Positions 39,644 to 51,405 of a stretch of 64,000 nucleotides of DNA are shown here, piece after piece. Both the position numbers and the translations under genes were made by a program. The DNA is from Neelides folsomi. Lineage: Eukaryota > Arthropoda > Collembola > Neelipleona > Neelidae. The stretch lies in assembly GCA_034687125.1 (NCBI GenBank), contig JAQGBZ010000085.1, positions 1 through 64,000 of the forward strand, given 5' to 3'. The notes beneath the pieces were generated by a model, which saw nothing but the letters and a program-made list of their open reading frames with translations, searched no databases and had not been told where the DNA came from. Each line of letters begins with the position of its first letter. Position 1 is the stretch's first letter.

Positions 39644-42038
39644 ATGTACGTGTTCTTTGTCGGAGTCGGGAGATTTCTCCGGATGGTATTTGGTTGGGTG
39701 GAGGGAGTCGAGGGGGAGCTGTCCGTTCCCTCCGCACCGACTCTCTCGTCCCCGGCCGACCAGGATGCGCCCCGCCTGAGTAAGTCCATGGCCGCCCGCC
39801 CGCCCCGCCAACGGAAGCTGGGCCCTGCCCCCTTCGCTTCCTTCGAGGACCTCGAGGAGACGGAGGTCCTCGGGGGGCCTCACCACTCCATTCACAATTC
39901 CACCAACAACTCCACAGGGAAGGGCCCAATGCCCGGAATCCCGGAACTTCGGAGTCCAGAGGCCATGGCACCGCCGACGCCCCTGCAAACACCCTCCACT
40001 CCGCGGATTGACATCTCTTGTGCCTCGTCTTCAACCCCGGTCTCGGACGAGTCAGGGTCAGAAAGAGAATTATTTCCTGGGGGTCTGGGGCTCGCGTTCC
40101 AAGAAGACGCCGACGACCTTCGCTCCTCCACCGAAGAACTTGTTCCTGACGTCCCTGAAGAAACTCCACGGTTGAGAGAAAGGGAATTTGAAGACGATCG
40201 AAGACGAGCCTCCCATCCTGCCGTATTCTCAAGAAAACCCTCCGCCACTCCCACACCGGACGATGAATCTTTCATTCGGAAGCCGTCGGCTCATTCACTT
40301 TACCTTGAGGGATTCCTCACCCGCCCAGGCCGGGCCAAATCATTTGGTGCCACTGATGGTCCAACTCGCCCTTCGTCAGCTCTCTCAGCAATGTTCAAGT
40401 CGGGGCGACGGTCGGCCTCTCCTCATAAGATGCTCCTAGAGACGTCGTTTTGTGGGAATCGACCCATTCCGACGGCCAGCATCGAACTCGACTCTCCTCC
40501 CACTCCCAGAGCGAACTCCGACCCACGCACTCCTCACGCTCCACTTACACTCCACGGGCCCTCTCCGAACCTTATGGGAATTTCTCCTCAACTGAGCTCA
40601 GATTCCTCATTTGACGGCGGGCACGGACGACAAGTTTTGACTGCCTTGGCCCAAGTTCACACCGATTCCCCATCAAATTCCACAGTGGAGTCTCGCCAGC
40701 CTCATCGCCACCACGAGTCCCCCGCAAGCCCCATTTCCCCTCGCACTTCGACCCGACCCCTCTCTGCCGAGAGTCCTTTGACCCCCAAGTCATCAAGTCA
40801 TTGGATCCCGCCAAAGGAATGGCCACCGGCTCAGCAGAGCTCTCCACAGGCGCTGGCGCCTCAGTCGCCGATTTCGTCTCAAGACATGACAATTGAGAAT
40901 TGTGTGGAGGGAGAAGCCGACGTAGAATTAGAGGCAGGACCTAGTGAGCAGAAAAGATTATTCCTACAAGAAAGCCTCGACGATGAAGGCGATCTTCCTT
41001 ACGTCCCTACAAGTCTCCCAATGGAGAAATCCTCGGCGATCCCAATCGTACCCTCAAGGGAGCGACCGAAGCTGTCAATGAATAAGCCGTTGTCGAGACC
41101 AAGGCCAGGAAAACCTCCTGCACCAGCTCCGCTCTCAGATTATATTTCTTCTACGGGGAATCAGGTAGCTGATGGTAAGATGAAAATCAATCTACCAAGG
41201 GAAGATTCTGCTCCCGAATCTCCATTACCACCGGGTCAGCGGTCGCGCCTCCCCACTTCATGGACTGACTTCGCTCAGATGGGACTCAGGAGTCCTAGGG
41301 AAATAAGGAGAAACATGAAGAATGATCATAATGGTGCTACTGATGATTCAACGTCATATCAAAGGTTTTTATTTTATTCGGCATACTAACTTTAAATTTT
41401 GACATTTGATTTATAAGCAGGCCTTTGACTTGACATAAATATTTATGCATCAACTTCTAATGAAATATTGTTTCAATTTTTTTGATTTTATTATCTAGAT
41501 CCAAAAACATTTATTTATAATGATTTAATTTTATTTATGGTTTATGGTAGATTTCATTTTTGGTAATATGAGATTATAAATATCAAATACGTATAGTGGC
41601 ATTTAGGTATAAATATTTATATTACATAGTGAATTATAAGAATTATTAATGTAATACAATTAGTCATAATTTGTTTACTTGTTTGAAATAATTAGTTCAT
41701 TCATTCATTGAAAACTATGTTTAAGTAATTCAGTTGATTATTGTTTCTTGCTTTCACAACTTTCCCCAATACTTGTAATATAATAATTATGGATGAAAAT
41801 AATGAAAATAATTAGACTATCTGTAATTTCTTTTAATTATATTAATATTTGGATAATGGTTAAAGTAAAATTGTATCTTTTTAGTGATTCATCGGGTGAG
41901 GCGGTTTGCGGGGCCAGCGAAGAAGAGACAGAACTCCTTCAACTTCCTCGGGCGTTCGCCATGGACCTCGACGTTCACAGCAACCGGAGCAGCGTCGTGA
42001 GCCAGGTTGGGCGCAGTGGAGATGGGCCTGGAGCTTAG
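39644..42038 (+). CDS. Unidentified Ser/Pro-rich disordered protein
   Basis: I do not recognise this protein. The main open frame 39644-41364 splices (AG|GTTTTT to TTTTTAG) to 41885-42038, ending in stop TAG. That gives 624 residues, or 576 if the better-placed ATG at 39788 (GTCCATGG context, start MAARPPRQRKL) is used. Composition is GC-richer than neighbouring introns and consistently coding-like. The text is mostly disordered: FASFEDLEETEVLGG, TPSTPRIDISCASSSTPVSD, ESGSERELFPGGLGL, SALSAMFKSGRRSASPHKML, many SP/TP pairs, KPLSRPRPGKPPAPAPLSDY and an acidic C-terminal segment (EEETELLQLPRAFAMDLDV). It has no membrane or catalytic motif. Adaptor or scaffold function with proline-directed phosphorylation is a guess. 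It lies head-to-tail between Akt and stoned. Confidence 0.7.
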
Positions 42039-42325
42039 GAGTAGAATATTTTCAGGAGTCGAACCACGAGCGAGCAGACGAGCAGTGACCTGGAAGTTCA
42101 AAGTTCGGCCATCCTACTCCTTTGTATACCGGGGACCTTCTACAGTAGACGCATTAGGAGATGCAGGCAGGCAGCACCTGAACGAATTCCGATTAAAGAC
42201 TCTTCACCTACATTCATATCTCTCTAAACGTCTTTATTTTCACTTGGGGAATTTGGGGATCGATGGGAAGGGTCTGCCGCTGCGTGGGGTTCCTTCCTCC
42301 ATCGATCTGTCCACAGTGCCCCTTC

Positions 42326-42379
42326 ATGGCTGATTCGAGGCGGATCGGCCGGAACCTCGTTCCGTACACGGTAGAATGA
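42326..42379 (+). promoter_or_regulatory. Upstream ORF overlapping the StnA start codon (ATGA)
   Basis: ATG GCT GAT begins a 17-codon ORF. Its TGA stop shares bases with the StnA ATG (ATGA at 42376-42379). If present in the leader, StnA would be reached by termination-reinitiation or by leaky scanning. Confidence 0.5.
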
Positions 42380-45300
42380 AAAGCATCAAAAAGGGGCTCA
42401 AGAAGAAAATAAAAGGGAAGAAGGAGAAAGAGGACGATCTTTTCGACCCCGTCCAACTCGCAAAGTTCAAAAAGGAACTTGAGGAGAAAAAGGCCAAGGA
42501 AGCAGCCGAGGCAGCCACAGAGGACTCAGCCGAACCGTCGACCGCCCACGCAGGCCAGGAGGAGTGGAAGCAGTTTTCGCTCCTTACTTCGGGCGTAGAC
42601 GATATCGTCAATAAGGCCAAGGAAGACCTTGACCATATAAAGTCCCACTCATACTTTAAACGAAACGACCCTCCACCCCCTGACCCCGACTCTCATTCAG
42701 ACACTGCCCATCCCAAACCCAGAAAGGCCAAAAAGGAAAAACGGTGGATCGGATTTGAAGGTCAAGGAGAAGAACCACCGGAAGAAGAAGAATCCGAACC
42801 TGAGGAACATCACGAAGAGCAACCAGTAATTATCATAATTCATTCATAAATACTCATTTGCATTTTACAAATCAAACGGAATAAATTTTATTTTACTTTT
42901 CTTATAATTTTTTATTAGTGTTTGCATGTATCAAATTATACAATTGTAGATAATTGTGTGGTGCACGCTAGTTGTACTTATTATATTAGTGTATAAATTC
43001 GTTTATTTGCTTATTTAGGTATCATTTATTTCCAAAAGGTTTATTTTAAAAACGTGTTTACTTAATTGATTTTAGTTTAAACTGACAGAATTAATCGCCT
43101 AATTCTGCTTCATGTGAGAATACTTTGGGTTTCATAAATTCATCATTAATTTCATTAAATTGTACGCTTGTACTTTGTGGTCTAAAAACTCAATGTACCA
43201 AATCCGTTGCATGCTCAGCGATTATCTATTGATTCCTTGTATAAAATGGACGTATGGTATGAAAGGAGAAAGTAGGCTATTCTTTATTCGATATTCCTAT
43301 CAGGTCCCAGAGGAGGAGGAATTAAAACCAGAAGAGCCCGGAATCGTCCAAGTTGAAGAAGAAGATCCCGTTGTTTTAGACGATGACCTCTTCGATTATT
43401 CATTTCTAGACGCTGTTGAAGCTGGTGATATCAAGCTTGCATATATTCCAGAAAGCCCTACAGAGGAAGAAGGCGACGACCCCTTTGACACTTCTGTTGC
43501 TGCCGGCGTTGTAAAGCAAATCGAAGAAGAGGAAAAGAGAAAAAAGCGTGAGGTCAATTTAGGCTTCACGGTCGACTTTCTCACAGGGAAAGGCGAACCC
43601 AAAGGTTCTTCAGCAGAGCAAACTCACAGGAAAGTTGTCGAAGGGAAAAAAGTTCGTCCTCGACCACACGCAGTTAATTTACTCGGTGACGAAGGTCAAC
43701 CTCCCTCTGAAATATCAACTTGCCCTTCACAGCCAACACAAGAAGTTGTTGCTGACATATTTTCTGTTGGAACTCCCACTGAGGAATCAAGTGAGCCGGT
43801 TTTAGTTCTTGAGGCCGCAAAGGCCTCCGTTGTTGTCAAAGTTGAGGATTCAAAGGATAGAGAACTCAAAGAAATTTTAAGTGAATTTGAATGTCTATCG
43901 ACTGAAGAGCCATCAAAGGATTTAAAGTTATTTGACGAGGAGGAAGAGCTCGACGACGAATTTGCCCTTTTAGCCGCCGAATCAATTCACAAAGAAGCGG
44001 AGAAAAAGGAGGAAGAAGAAGTCGAAGAGGAGGAAGATCCATTTGATACAACATTTGCTGAAAAGCTTATTGTTGAAGAAGAGAAAGACGAGGACGAAGA
44101 CGATTTTGATTTTGATCCTCGAGCAGGAGAAGAACCCAAAACCCCAACAGAAGTACTTGCTGCCCCTCTTCAGAGAGACTTACTTGGCGGAAGTGGTTTA
44201 GATCTACGAGAGAAACCGATCGAACCAGCCAATCCAGACGCGGAGTTCTTTACTGTTTCTGAAGACGTCGATCCTTTTGATACTTCTCACGCAGAGAAGA
44301 TCGCACCAGGGAAAGCTGAATTGAAGATCCTTGAAGAAGAACTTCTTGCAGCTCAAGGCGGAATTCCTGAAGCTAAAACTCACGAAATTCTCATCAAGGC
44401 TCAAAAGGATAAAGAGCAACTAGAGAAGGAATTAGAAGAATTTGATCCTCGAGCAGGTGAAGAGAAAATTTTAGAGCTCCATCCGCTCGACGTTGAGCAA
44501 AACTTACAACTTCACGTTCCCCTCGAGAGCAAAGAAGCCGTTGAAGAGGAAATCGACCCTTTTGACACTTCAATCGCTTCTGCTTTGGTGGTTCCAGGAA
44601 AAGCTGAATTGAAATTCTTGGAAAGTGAATTTATTGACACTAAAGTTGAAGAAGAATTTGACCCAAGGTTTGGCGAAGAAGAATTCGTTCCTTTGAAGGG
44701 AAATCTCCCTCAAGATATTTTCGACAACACTTCTGAACTCTCAATTGTTTCCATTGAAAAACCTTTAACACCTTCAGCTCCAACTGCATTTGACGACAAA
44801 AATAAAGTTGAACCTGAAATTGAAGATCCATTTGACACTTCTGCCTTCGTTCAACATAACTTTCTCCCCGGGAAAGCAGAGTTGAAATTTTTGGAGAGTG
44901 AATTATTGAGCACAGTTGAAGTTCCACGTCCATCTCTTTTACCCCCGCGACCTCCAGTTCCTCAACCCCAACCCGAACCACCCAAACAAACATTCCAAAC
45001 GAAATTCGACGACGAGGACGATTTTAATCCAAGAGGAGAAGAAAAAAGCCATCCACCGCCTTCCCGACCTCCTCCACCAACTCGACCTCCACAGCCTCAT
45101 CCGCTAGAAGTCGACCACGACGAACACGAACAGGAAGTTCTTCAGTTCACTACTGAGATCCTTGTTCCCAAACCCGCTGAAGTTGAGATCGACCCATTTG
45201 ACACTTCATCCATCGGAATAGGAGTTTTACCCGGCAAGGCTGAATTAAAATTCCTTGAAGAAGAATTGGACGTAAAACCATCTTTGAAAACCTCGCTTTC

Positions 45301-45478
45301 TGATCACGAATTCAATCCCAGAGAGTGCATTCATCCAAGTACCCAATTATCAAGTTTACCACTTCAACCCCAAACTACAAATCAGGAAGAAGCCGAAGTT
45401 GACCCCTTTGACACTTCGACCTACGAAGTGAGTGTGGGAAAAACCGAGTTAAAAATCATTGAAGCAGAGCTTCTTTAA
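42376..45478 (+). CDS. stnA: Stoned A (first cistron of the stoned locus)
   Basis: Presynaptic endocytic protein known from the dicistronic stoned gene of Drosophila. Exons 42376-42825 and 43304-45478 encode 874 residues (fly StnA is about 850). The start is Lys-rich (MKSIKKGLKKKIKGKK), then EEWKQFSLLTSGVDDIVNKA, matching the fly N-terminal block. The C-terminal two thirds is a repeat array: seven DPFDTS/T motifs (first near residue 208, last near 850). Five of these are followed by PGKAELKFLEEEL-like helices. FDPRAGEE/FNPRGEE motifs alternate with them. DPF is the classic ligand of the AP2 alpha-ear. No Met codon occurs after the first. The stop TAA is three bases from the StnB start, in the same frame. 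Confidence 0.93.
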
Positions 45479-45481
45479 AAA

Positions 45482-48400
45482 ATGTCTGAGTTTGGAGTTC
45501 AGCCAAAGGGATTTAATCCCTTCCTGGCGGATCCAACGGATTATGGAGCTCCACTTGAACCAGCCCTTTCAAATCCCTTTCTCTCTTTTGGAGCTCCTCC
45601 GCCTCCTGTTGAAGAGCCGCCGCCCATGGCTCCCAATGGATCAATTAATCCATTTCTCTCTTATACGCAATCCTTCGCTCAACCATCGGCTCAGGGTGAG
45701 TATTGATCAATTAATTTTACTAATTTTTAATTTCCATTTTGATAAAGTGGTGATGAATTTAACTGACATTTTCTTAATCCATTAGCTGCATACTCAGCTC
45801 CTCCAGTTGCGAGAAATCCATTTGCGGATTTTGTTTCTGAACCTCAGAGGCCCAATGGGGCCTTCGGTGTGGACACTTCATGGGGAGGGGAGAAAGCAGA
45901 AGAAGTTCCGCAGCCTGAGCCATCCCCACTTATTGACACAGTCGATTTGATGTCGGATGAACCGAGTTCTGAACATGTACGGCCGCCATTTGTCCCGCAA
46001 TCAACTCAAGACCTATTGGAGAAGGTTACTGGGTCTTTAGAAGCCACTTCGGACTCATTACTAGAAAAACTCCGCGTCACACAGCCGAGTCCTGTAAGCT
46101 TTCTCGTAAACTTTCTCCTTCAATTCTCTTTAAATACACAGTTTGAGTTTATTGTCAGTGCTTGACTTTTAAAGTTTTAATGCTCTTTTAACGAGCTCGA
46201 TCAATAAACTACGTTTTCATCTTACATAAGCAGCAGAATATTATGAATCGATGCCAAAATGATTCACTTTCTCTTTATATAGCCTTCCTTCTTATATAGA
46301 CATTCTCCTTATACAGATATATGTATCTTATTTAAAATTTAAATACATAAATAATATGAAGTTATGTTTATGTTACAAAAGTCTATAAAATATTTAAGTG
46401 TTTGTCTATTACATTTTGTATAACTTATCAAGTTTTACAACGACATGTTTTTTTCCAGCCTGGTGAGCATCCAATTCCCCTCTCACCAAGTCCGTCTCCA
46501 CGGTCTCCGTCACCAGATCTTCTGGGTGGATATGACCACGTAGCAAGTAATACTATTACAGCAACGTCTCAAGCTCCACCGACAACAACTTCATCGAATC
46601 AAATGGATTCAATTCTTGACATTTTTGATGCCCCGTCATCAAAACCAAAGACTCCTTTTGAGATTCTTGGGCTTTACAATTCAGCGCCGACAGTAGCGGC
46701 TCTTCCAACTCAACCTCAACCAGTTCAAACCGAGCAACTCATTGACGATGTCATTGCTTCTGAACCTGAACCTATTTCAGAGCCAGAAATTAATCTTGTT
46801 GAACCCATTGAAACTACATTAACTGAAACTCCTGAGACAACTGTTCAACCAGCTCACGTTCAGTTGGAGCCCATGAAAAGTCCAGAGTCAATCAAAGCTC
46901 CAACGGAGGAACCTCTACGAAAGCAATCACTTACAATCGCATCCGCTTACACTGAACCACAAAGTGTAAAAGCTCATGAACAACCAACGACAATTTCGTA
47001 TGAACCGCCAAAGCCGCCAGCGTCATTGTTTGAGCCGAGTGATAGGAAACCTCCAGAAAGACCTCCACCACCCCCTCCTGGAGCCAGATCGCCTGTTAGA
47101 TCTCCAGCTCGGTCTCCTGTTAAGTCTCCTGTTCGATCGCCGATTTTCTCACCGGTGCGATCACCAGTAAGATCTCCAGTTAAATCGCCTGTACGTTCTC
47201 CTGTGCAAGAAGTGACAAGAAGTCCGGCAAGACCTCCGCCGCCTTCAATGTAAGATTTAAAACTTGTAAAATATCTTCTGTGAGGTTATGAAAAATTAAT
47301 AATGAAAGTCAAGTACTAAAACTATATAAATTACAATACAGATAAATAGTTACGAAATATGGTATAGTTAGTATGATTAAAATTATGTAATAGAGAATGG
47401 TAAAATAATATTGATGTTCATGTAGGTCTCCAGCACCGAATCGTCCACCACCGCCTGTTCCTCCTGTACATCGAGGACCACCTCCACCTGTACCTCCACA
47501 ACCACATGCACCTCCACCACCTGTGCAAACATTCCACAAGGAAGAGATTGTTGCGAATCCATTCGGTCCTCCTCCTCAACCAAGGCCTTCGCCTTTTGCT
47601 GCATCCGAAATTCCCCAGGTTCCAGTATATCAACATGTTTTCGCAAAACCCGCACCACCAGCAGCTGAGTTCGATGCCTTTGAAGCTAAATTCAACAGTT
47701 TCCCGGATAATGATGCTTTTGGAGGAGCTACTACAGCCGGAGTTTCATCTGCATTTGGAGATGACTCAGGTTAGTTTGATTCCACGAATTTATTGTTTAT
47801 CTCATACCTACCTATTCTTACTATTTATCAAAATAGTTATTGTGTTCAAATATTCTATGTATTATTGACTAAATACTCTTATTTTAATAATAATTTATTT
47901 TAATTGATAATCCAGCATGGGGCGGTAGCGCTGGAGGAGGATCTGAAGGAGGATTTGATTCTGGCTTCGGAAATCAAGGATTCGACTCTTTCCTTTCAAT
48001 GACGGAACCGCCGCCAGTTCCACAGAGTACACCAGCAAAATCGAGAAGCACCAATGATGACGATGATGATTTTGATAGAGAAGAAAAAGACATATCTGTC
48101 GTCATCAGGTATGTTATTTTCACTTTATTTTCATTTTTACGCTATACACAATAACCATAAATCATAAAAATCATATAACTTTATAAGCGGAGAAAACATA
48201 TCGAAAGCTCTTTGCTATAATATATTTACTTATACATAGCTAGTAATATTTATGTTTACGCAATCGATATTAGTCATTTGTATAAATGAGTTAATTCAAT
48301 TCTATTCATTTTTATTAAGACCTCGAAATGAAAATGAATTGAATCTTGGGATCGTTCCAACTCTCGCACCTCCACCAAAGAGTCCAGCAATTTCATCAGG

Positions 48401-50668
48401 GTCTGCATACAGTGAAGATACAACTTTCGTCTCCACCTCTTCTCCATTTTTCTCCGGAAGGGAAAACACAGGTGATTATCAACCTACTGTAGAGCGAACG
48501 GAATCCATCGAATCTCCTCAGACTCCCTTATATGAAGAAGACACTTCACAACCATTGGAGGATTTCCCTCGGGTCAATTGGTTGGGTGATGGATGGGAAA
48601 TGCATATGCGACACCCAAATAAGAAAAAAATTACTGGACAAAGATTTTGGAAGAAAGTCTATGTAAGGATAGGAGTGCAAGGAGAAATTCCCGTCGTTCA
48701 AATTATGAATAATAAAAATGACACCAAGGATCCATTCCAAGAAATTCCGCTTCAACCATGTTACTCTGTGTCTGAAATTGGTAAGAATTATTAACCTTCA
48801 CAGTTTAGAGATAAGTGATCCTAGTTAAATTTAATTGTTTATTTTTCCTTGTAGGAGCCCAGCAATTTGACCAATACGGAAAAATCTTCACATTGAAAAT
48901 TCAATACGTATTTTATAAAGAAAGGCCTGGAGTTCGGCCTGGACAGATATCTAAAGCGGAAAAATTAACAAGCAAATTATCGCAATTTGCAGCATTTGCT
49001 ATTCAAGGGGATTATCAAGGAGTTAAGGAATTTGGAAGTGATTTAAAGAAATTGGGCATTCCCGTTGAACATGCTCCTCAAGTATACAATTTCTCATTTT
49101 AAAATCATAGATACTACTTAACACCAATATTGGCCATTTTATTGATTTTCTTCATAGCATTCATATAAATTATTTATCTTTAGATATCACAATTAGTGAA
49201 GCTGGGAACTCAATCGTTTGAAGAAATTAAACAATTCAGTATGGCTATAGAAGAAGCAATTTTCAAGTTGCCCGTACACAGAGATCGAGCCCTTACGTAC
49301 AAAACAGAGGAGGTTCAAGTGACCCTTGTCGACGAGTACTTTGTCGAACAAGACGTTTTGGGAATTGTAACGAGGCAAATTGCCCGAGTACGTCTATTTT
49401 TCCTCTCGTTCCTTTCTGGAAATGCAGAAATCGAAATGGGAATAAATGACTTGAGAAGACAAGGAAGAGAAGTCGTAGGACGACACGACATCATTACAAT
49501 ACCAACGGAAGAATGGATTCGGACTGAAGCTATTGAGTTCGCTTCTTGCGTTCAACTCGATGAATTTGAAGTGACTCAAACCATTAAGTAATATTTAACT
49601 TCACCAATGTCTTATATTAGACTTTAAAGACTTCATGCCTTGCACTTCTACAAACAGTTTAAATGAATAATTTTTTAATAATGATACATAATAATTTTTC
49701 TGAATAGGTTTAAGCCACCAGACGCTTGTTATATTGAACTTCTACGGTTCCGCGTTCGACCTCCAAAGCATAGGGAGCTTCCTCTTCAAGTCAAAGCGAG
49801 TTTCACCACAACTGGACAAAGAGTAGAGATGAGGTGTGACTTATTGGTTCCTGGATTTACTAGTAGAAAATTGGGACAAATTCCGTGTGAAGACGTGATG
49901 ATAAGATTCCCTATTCCTGAAACCTGGATTTATATGTTTCGTGTTGAGAAGCATTTTAGATATGGATCTGTTAAGTCGGCTCATAGAAGGTAATTAACGA
50001 TTTTTTATTATTAATGTGAACATCATGCTTTTTAATCAAGTACTAAATTCTAATATCTGTAAATATTTTATAATTTCGGCATGTAGAAGTGGAAAAGTGA
50101 AGGGTATTGAACGTTTCTTGGGAGCGGTGGAAGCTATTGAACAGAGTTTAATGGAAGTAACTTCTGGTCAAGCAAAATATGAGCATCATCATAGAGCCAT
50201 TGTTTGGAGAATCTCTCGATTACCCAAAGAAGGCCAAGGTAAAATTATATTTTTTACATTTAACACATAATCTTCTAAAATTGTTCAATTCTTCAATTCA
50301 ATGAAAATATTGATAATTGGTGCTTTTTAATAGGAGCGTATACAACTCACTCTTTCTTCTGTCATATCTCGCTTCAAGCTCATGAAGAAATGCCAGAATT
50401 GTCGAAGCATTGTTTCGTTGAATTTACAATGCCTCACACGACGATCTCCCACACGGTATGCCGATCGATTTCAGTTCCGTCGTGTGACGATCCTCCAGAA
50501 AAATGCGTCAAATATTTGAGTCGGCATGAATATGTGGTTGAAATTGAGCATTCGCAAGGATTTACTCAAGCATCTTATAATCTCGCCGCGACAGTAACGA
50601 AACCCAAAGAAGAACCAAAAGTGGAACCAGAGAAGAAACCAGATTCTGATTCCGATTTCTCTGATTAA
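45482..50668 (+). CDS. stnB: Stoned B / stonin (second cistron of the stoned locus)
   Basis: AP2-like adaptor that sorts synaptotagmin in synaptic vesicle recycling. Exons 45482-45695, 45786-46093, 46459-47249, 47426-47769, 47916-48108, 48320-48780, 48855-49081, 49184-49587, 49708-49989, 50087-50238 and 50334-50668 join to 1,236 residues. The disordered N half has five NPF motifs (NPFL three times, NPFA, NPFG; EH-domain ligands), a SPVR/SPVK tandem (about residues 383-433) and poly-Pro. A stonin homology domain starts near NWLGDGWEMHMRHP (about 699). A mu-homology domain (about 846-1190) holds RDRALTYKTEEVQVTLVDEY, EFEVTQTIKFKPPDACYIEL and IRFPIPETWIY. It ends in an acidic SDSDFSD. The start has A at -3 (AAAAATGT). 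It shares its first exon with the end of stnA. A poly(A) signal is at 50907. Confidence 0.93.
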
Positions 50669-50906
50669 TTAATCATTCGTTCTCAGGGAAGATCATTAGA
50701 GACGCCAAAAATGATATTTAAGGAAGCTTTTAGTCAATCATAAACAAATCAAAGTTCTATTTATTATAATTTCTGCATGTACATATCTATTGTGATCGTT
50801 GTTTTTATCTACTATTTACGCATTGAGTAAGTATCGTTATTTAAATAATTATGAATAACAGAGTAATGAAATAATTACTAAACTACATTTATGATACATG
50901 TATCGT

Positions 50907-50912
50907 AATAAA
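50907..50912 (+). terminator. Candidate polyadenylation signal of stoned
   Basis: AATAAA about 240 bases after the StnB stop. Confidence 0.4.
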
Positions 50913-51242
50913 TAATATGTAAATCCGTACCTAGTAATACAATATTACAATTAAGTGGAGATGAGGTGGCAAGCAAAATACCAAAGAATTTATGAATGAA
51001 GTCCTCAGGCAGCCTCATTTGGCCCTCAGTGATGTTGAGAATGCACTTTTTATTTTTTGAGTATCAAATATTATCTTGTCATTGTTTTACGAATTATTTA
51101 GTATAAATTCTAAGTTTATTATTAATTTATTTATTTGATTGTGTGAGCAAATGCGGCATATAAGGCTATGCGGTAAGTAATTAACACTAGTCATAGTATT
51201 GATTAACGAAATTAGGTACATGCCTAAGTTCCTAAGTATTCT

Positions 51243-51405
51243 CCAGTTTAGAAATGCTTTTGACTTTTTTGCCAAAAGACACAGGATATAGTAAGATGCA
51301 AGGCCTTATATACTGATAAGATGTATTGTAATGGTGTCGAATAGGAGTTGTACAAACTATATTCTGCGCCTTTTGGCAAAAAAGTCAAAAACGTTTCTAA
51401 ACTGG
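51243..51405. mobile_element. Short MITE-like element with 36-bp terminal inverted repeats
   Basis: The left end CCAGTTTAGAAATGCTTTTG, continuing to TTTTTTGCCAAAAG, is mirrored on the right (CTTTTGGCAAAAAAG to TTTCTAAACTGG) with two mismatches. The interior is about 91 bases and noncoding. Confidence 0.7.

Noticed and set aside
39642-40256. A 204-codon open frame on the minus strand
   Set aside because: It is the antisense shadow of the GC-rich coding frame at 39644; it is Arg/Gly/Pro-rich with no motif and no splice logic.
45459-45785. Plus-strand 108-codon frame crossing the StnA/StnB junction
   Set aside because: It begins at a non-ATG codon and lies in a different frame from both cistrons. 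The StnA and StnB frames are supported by family motifs.
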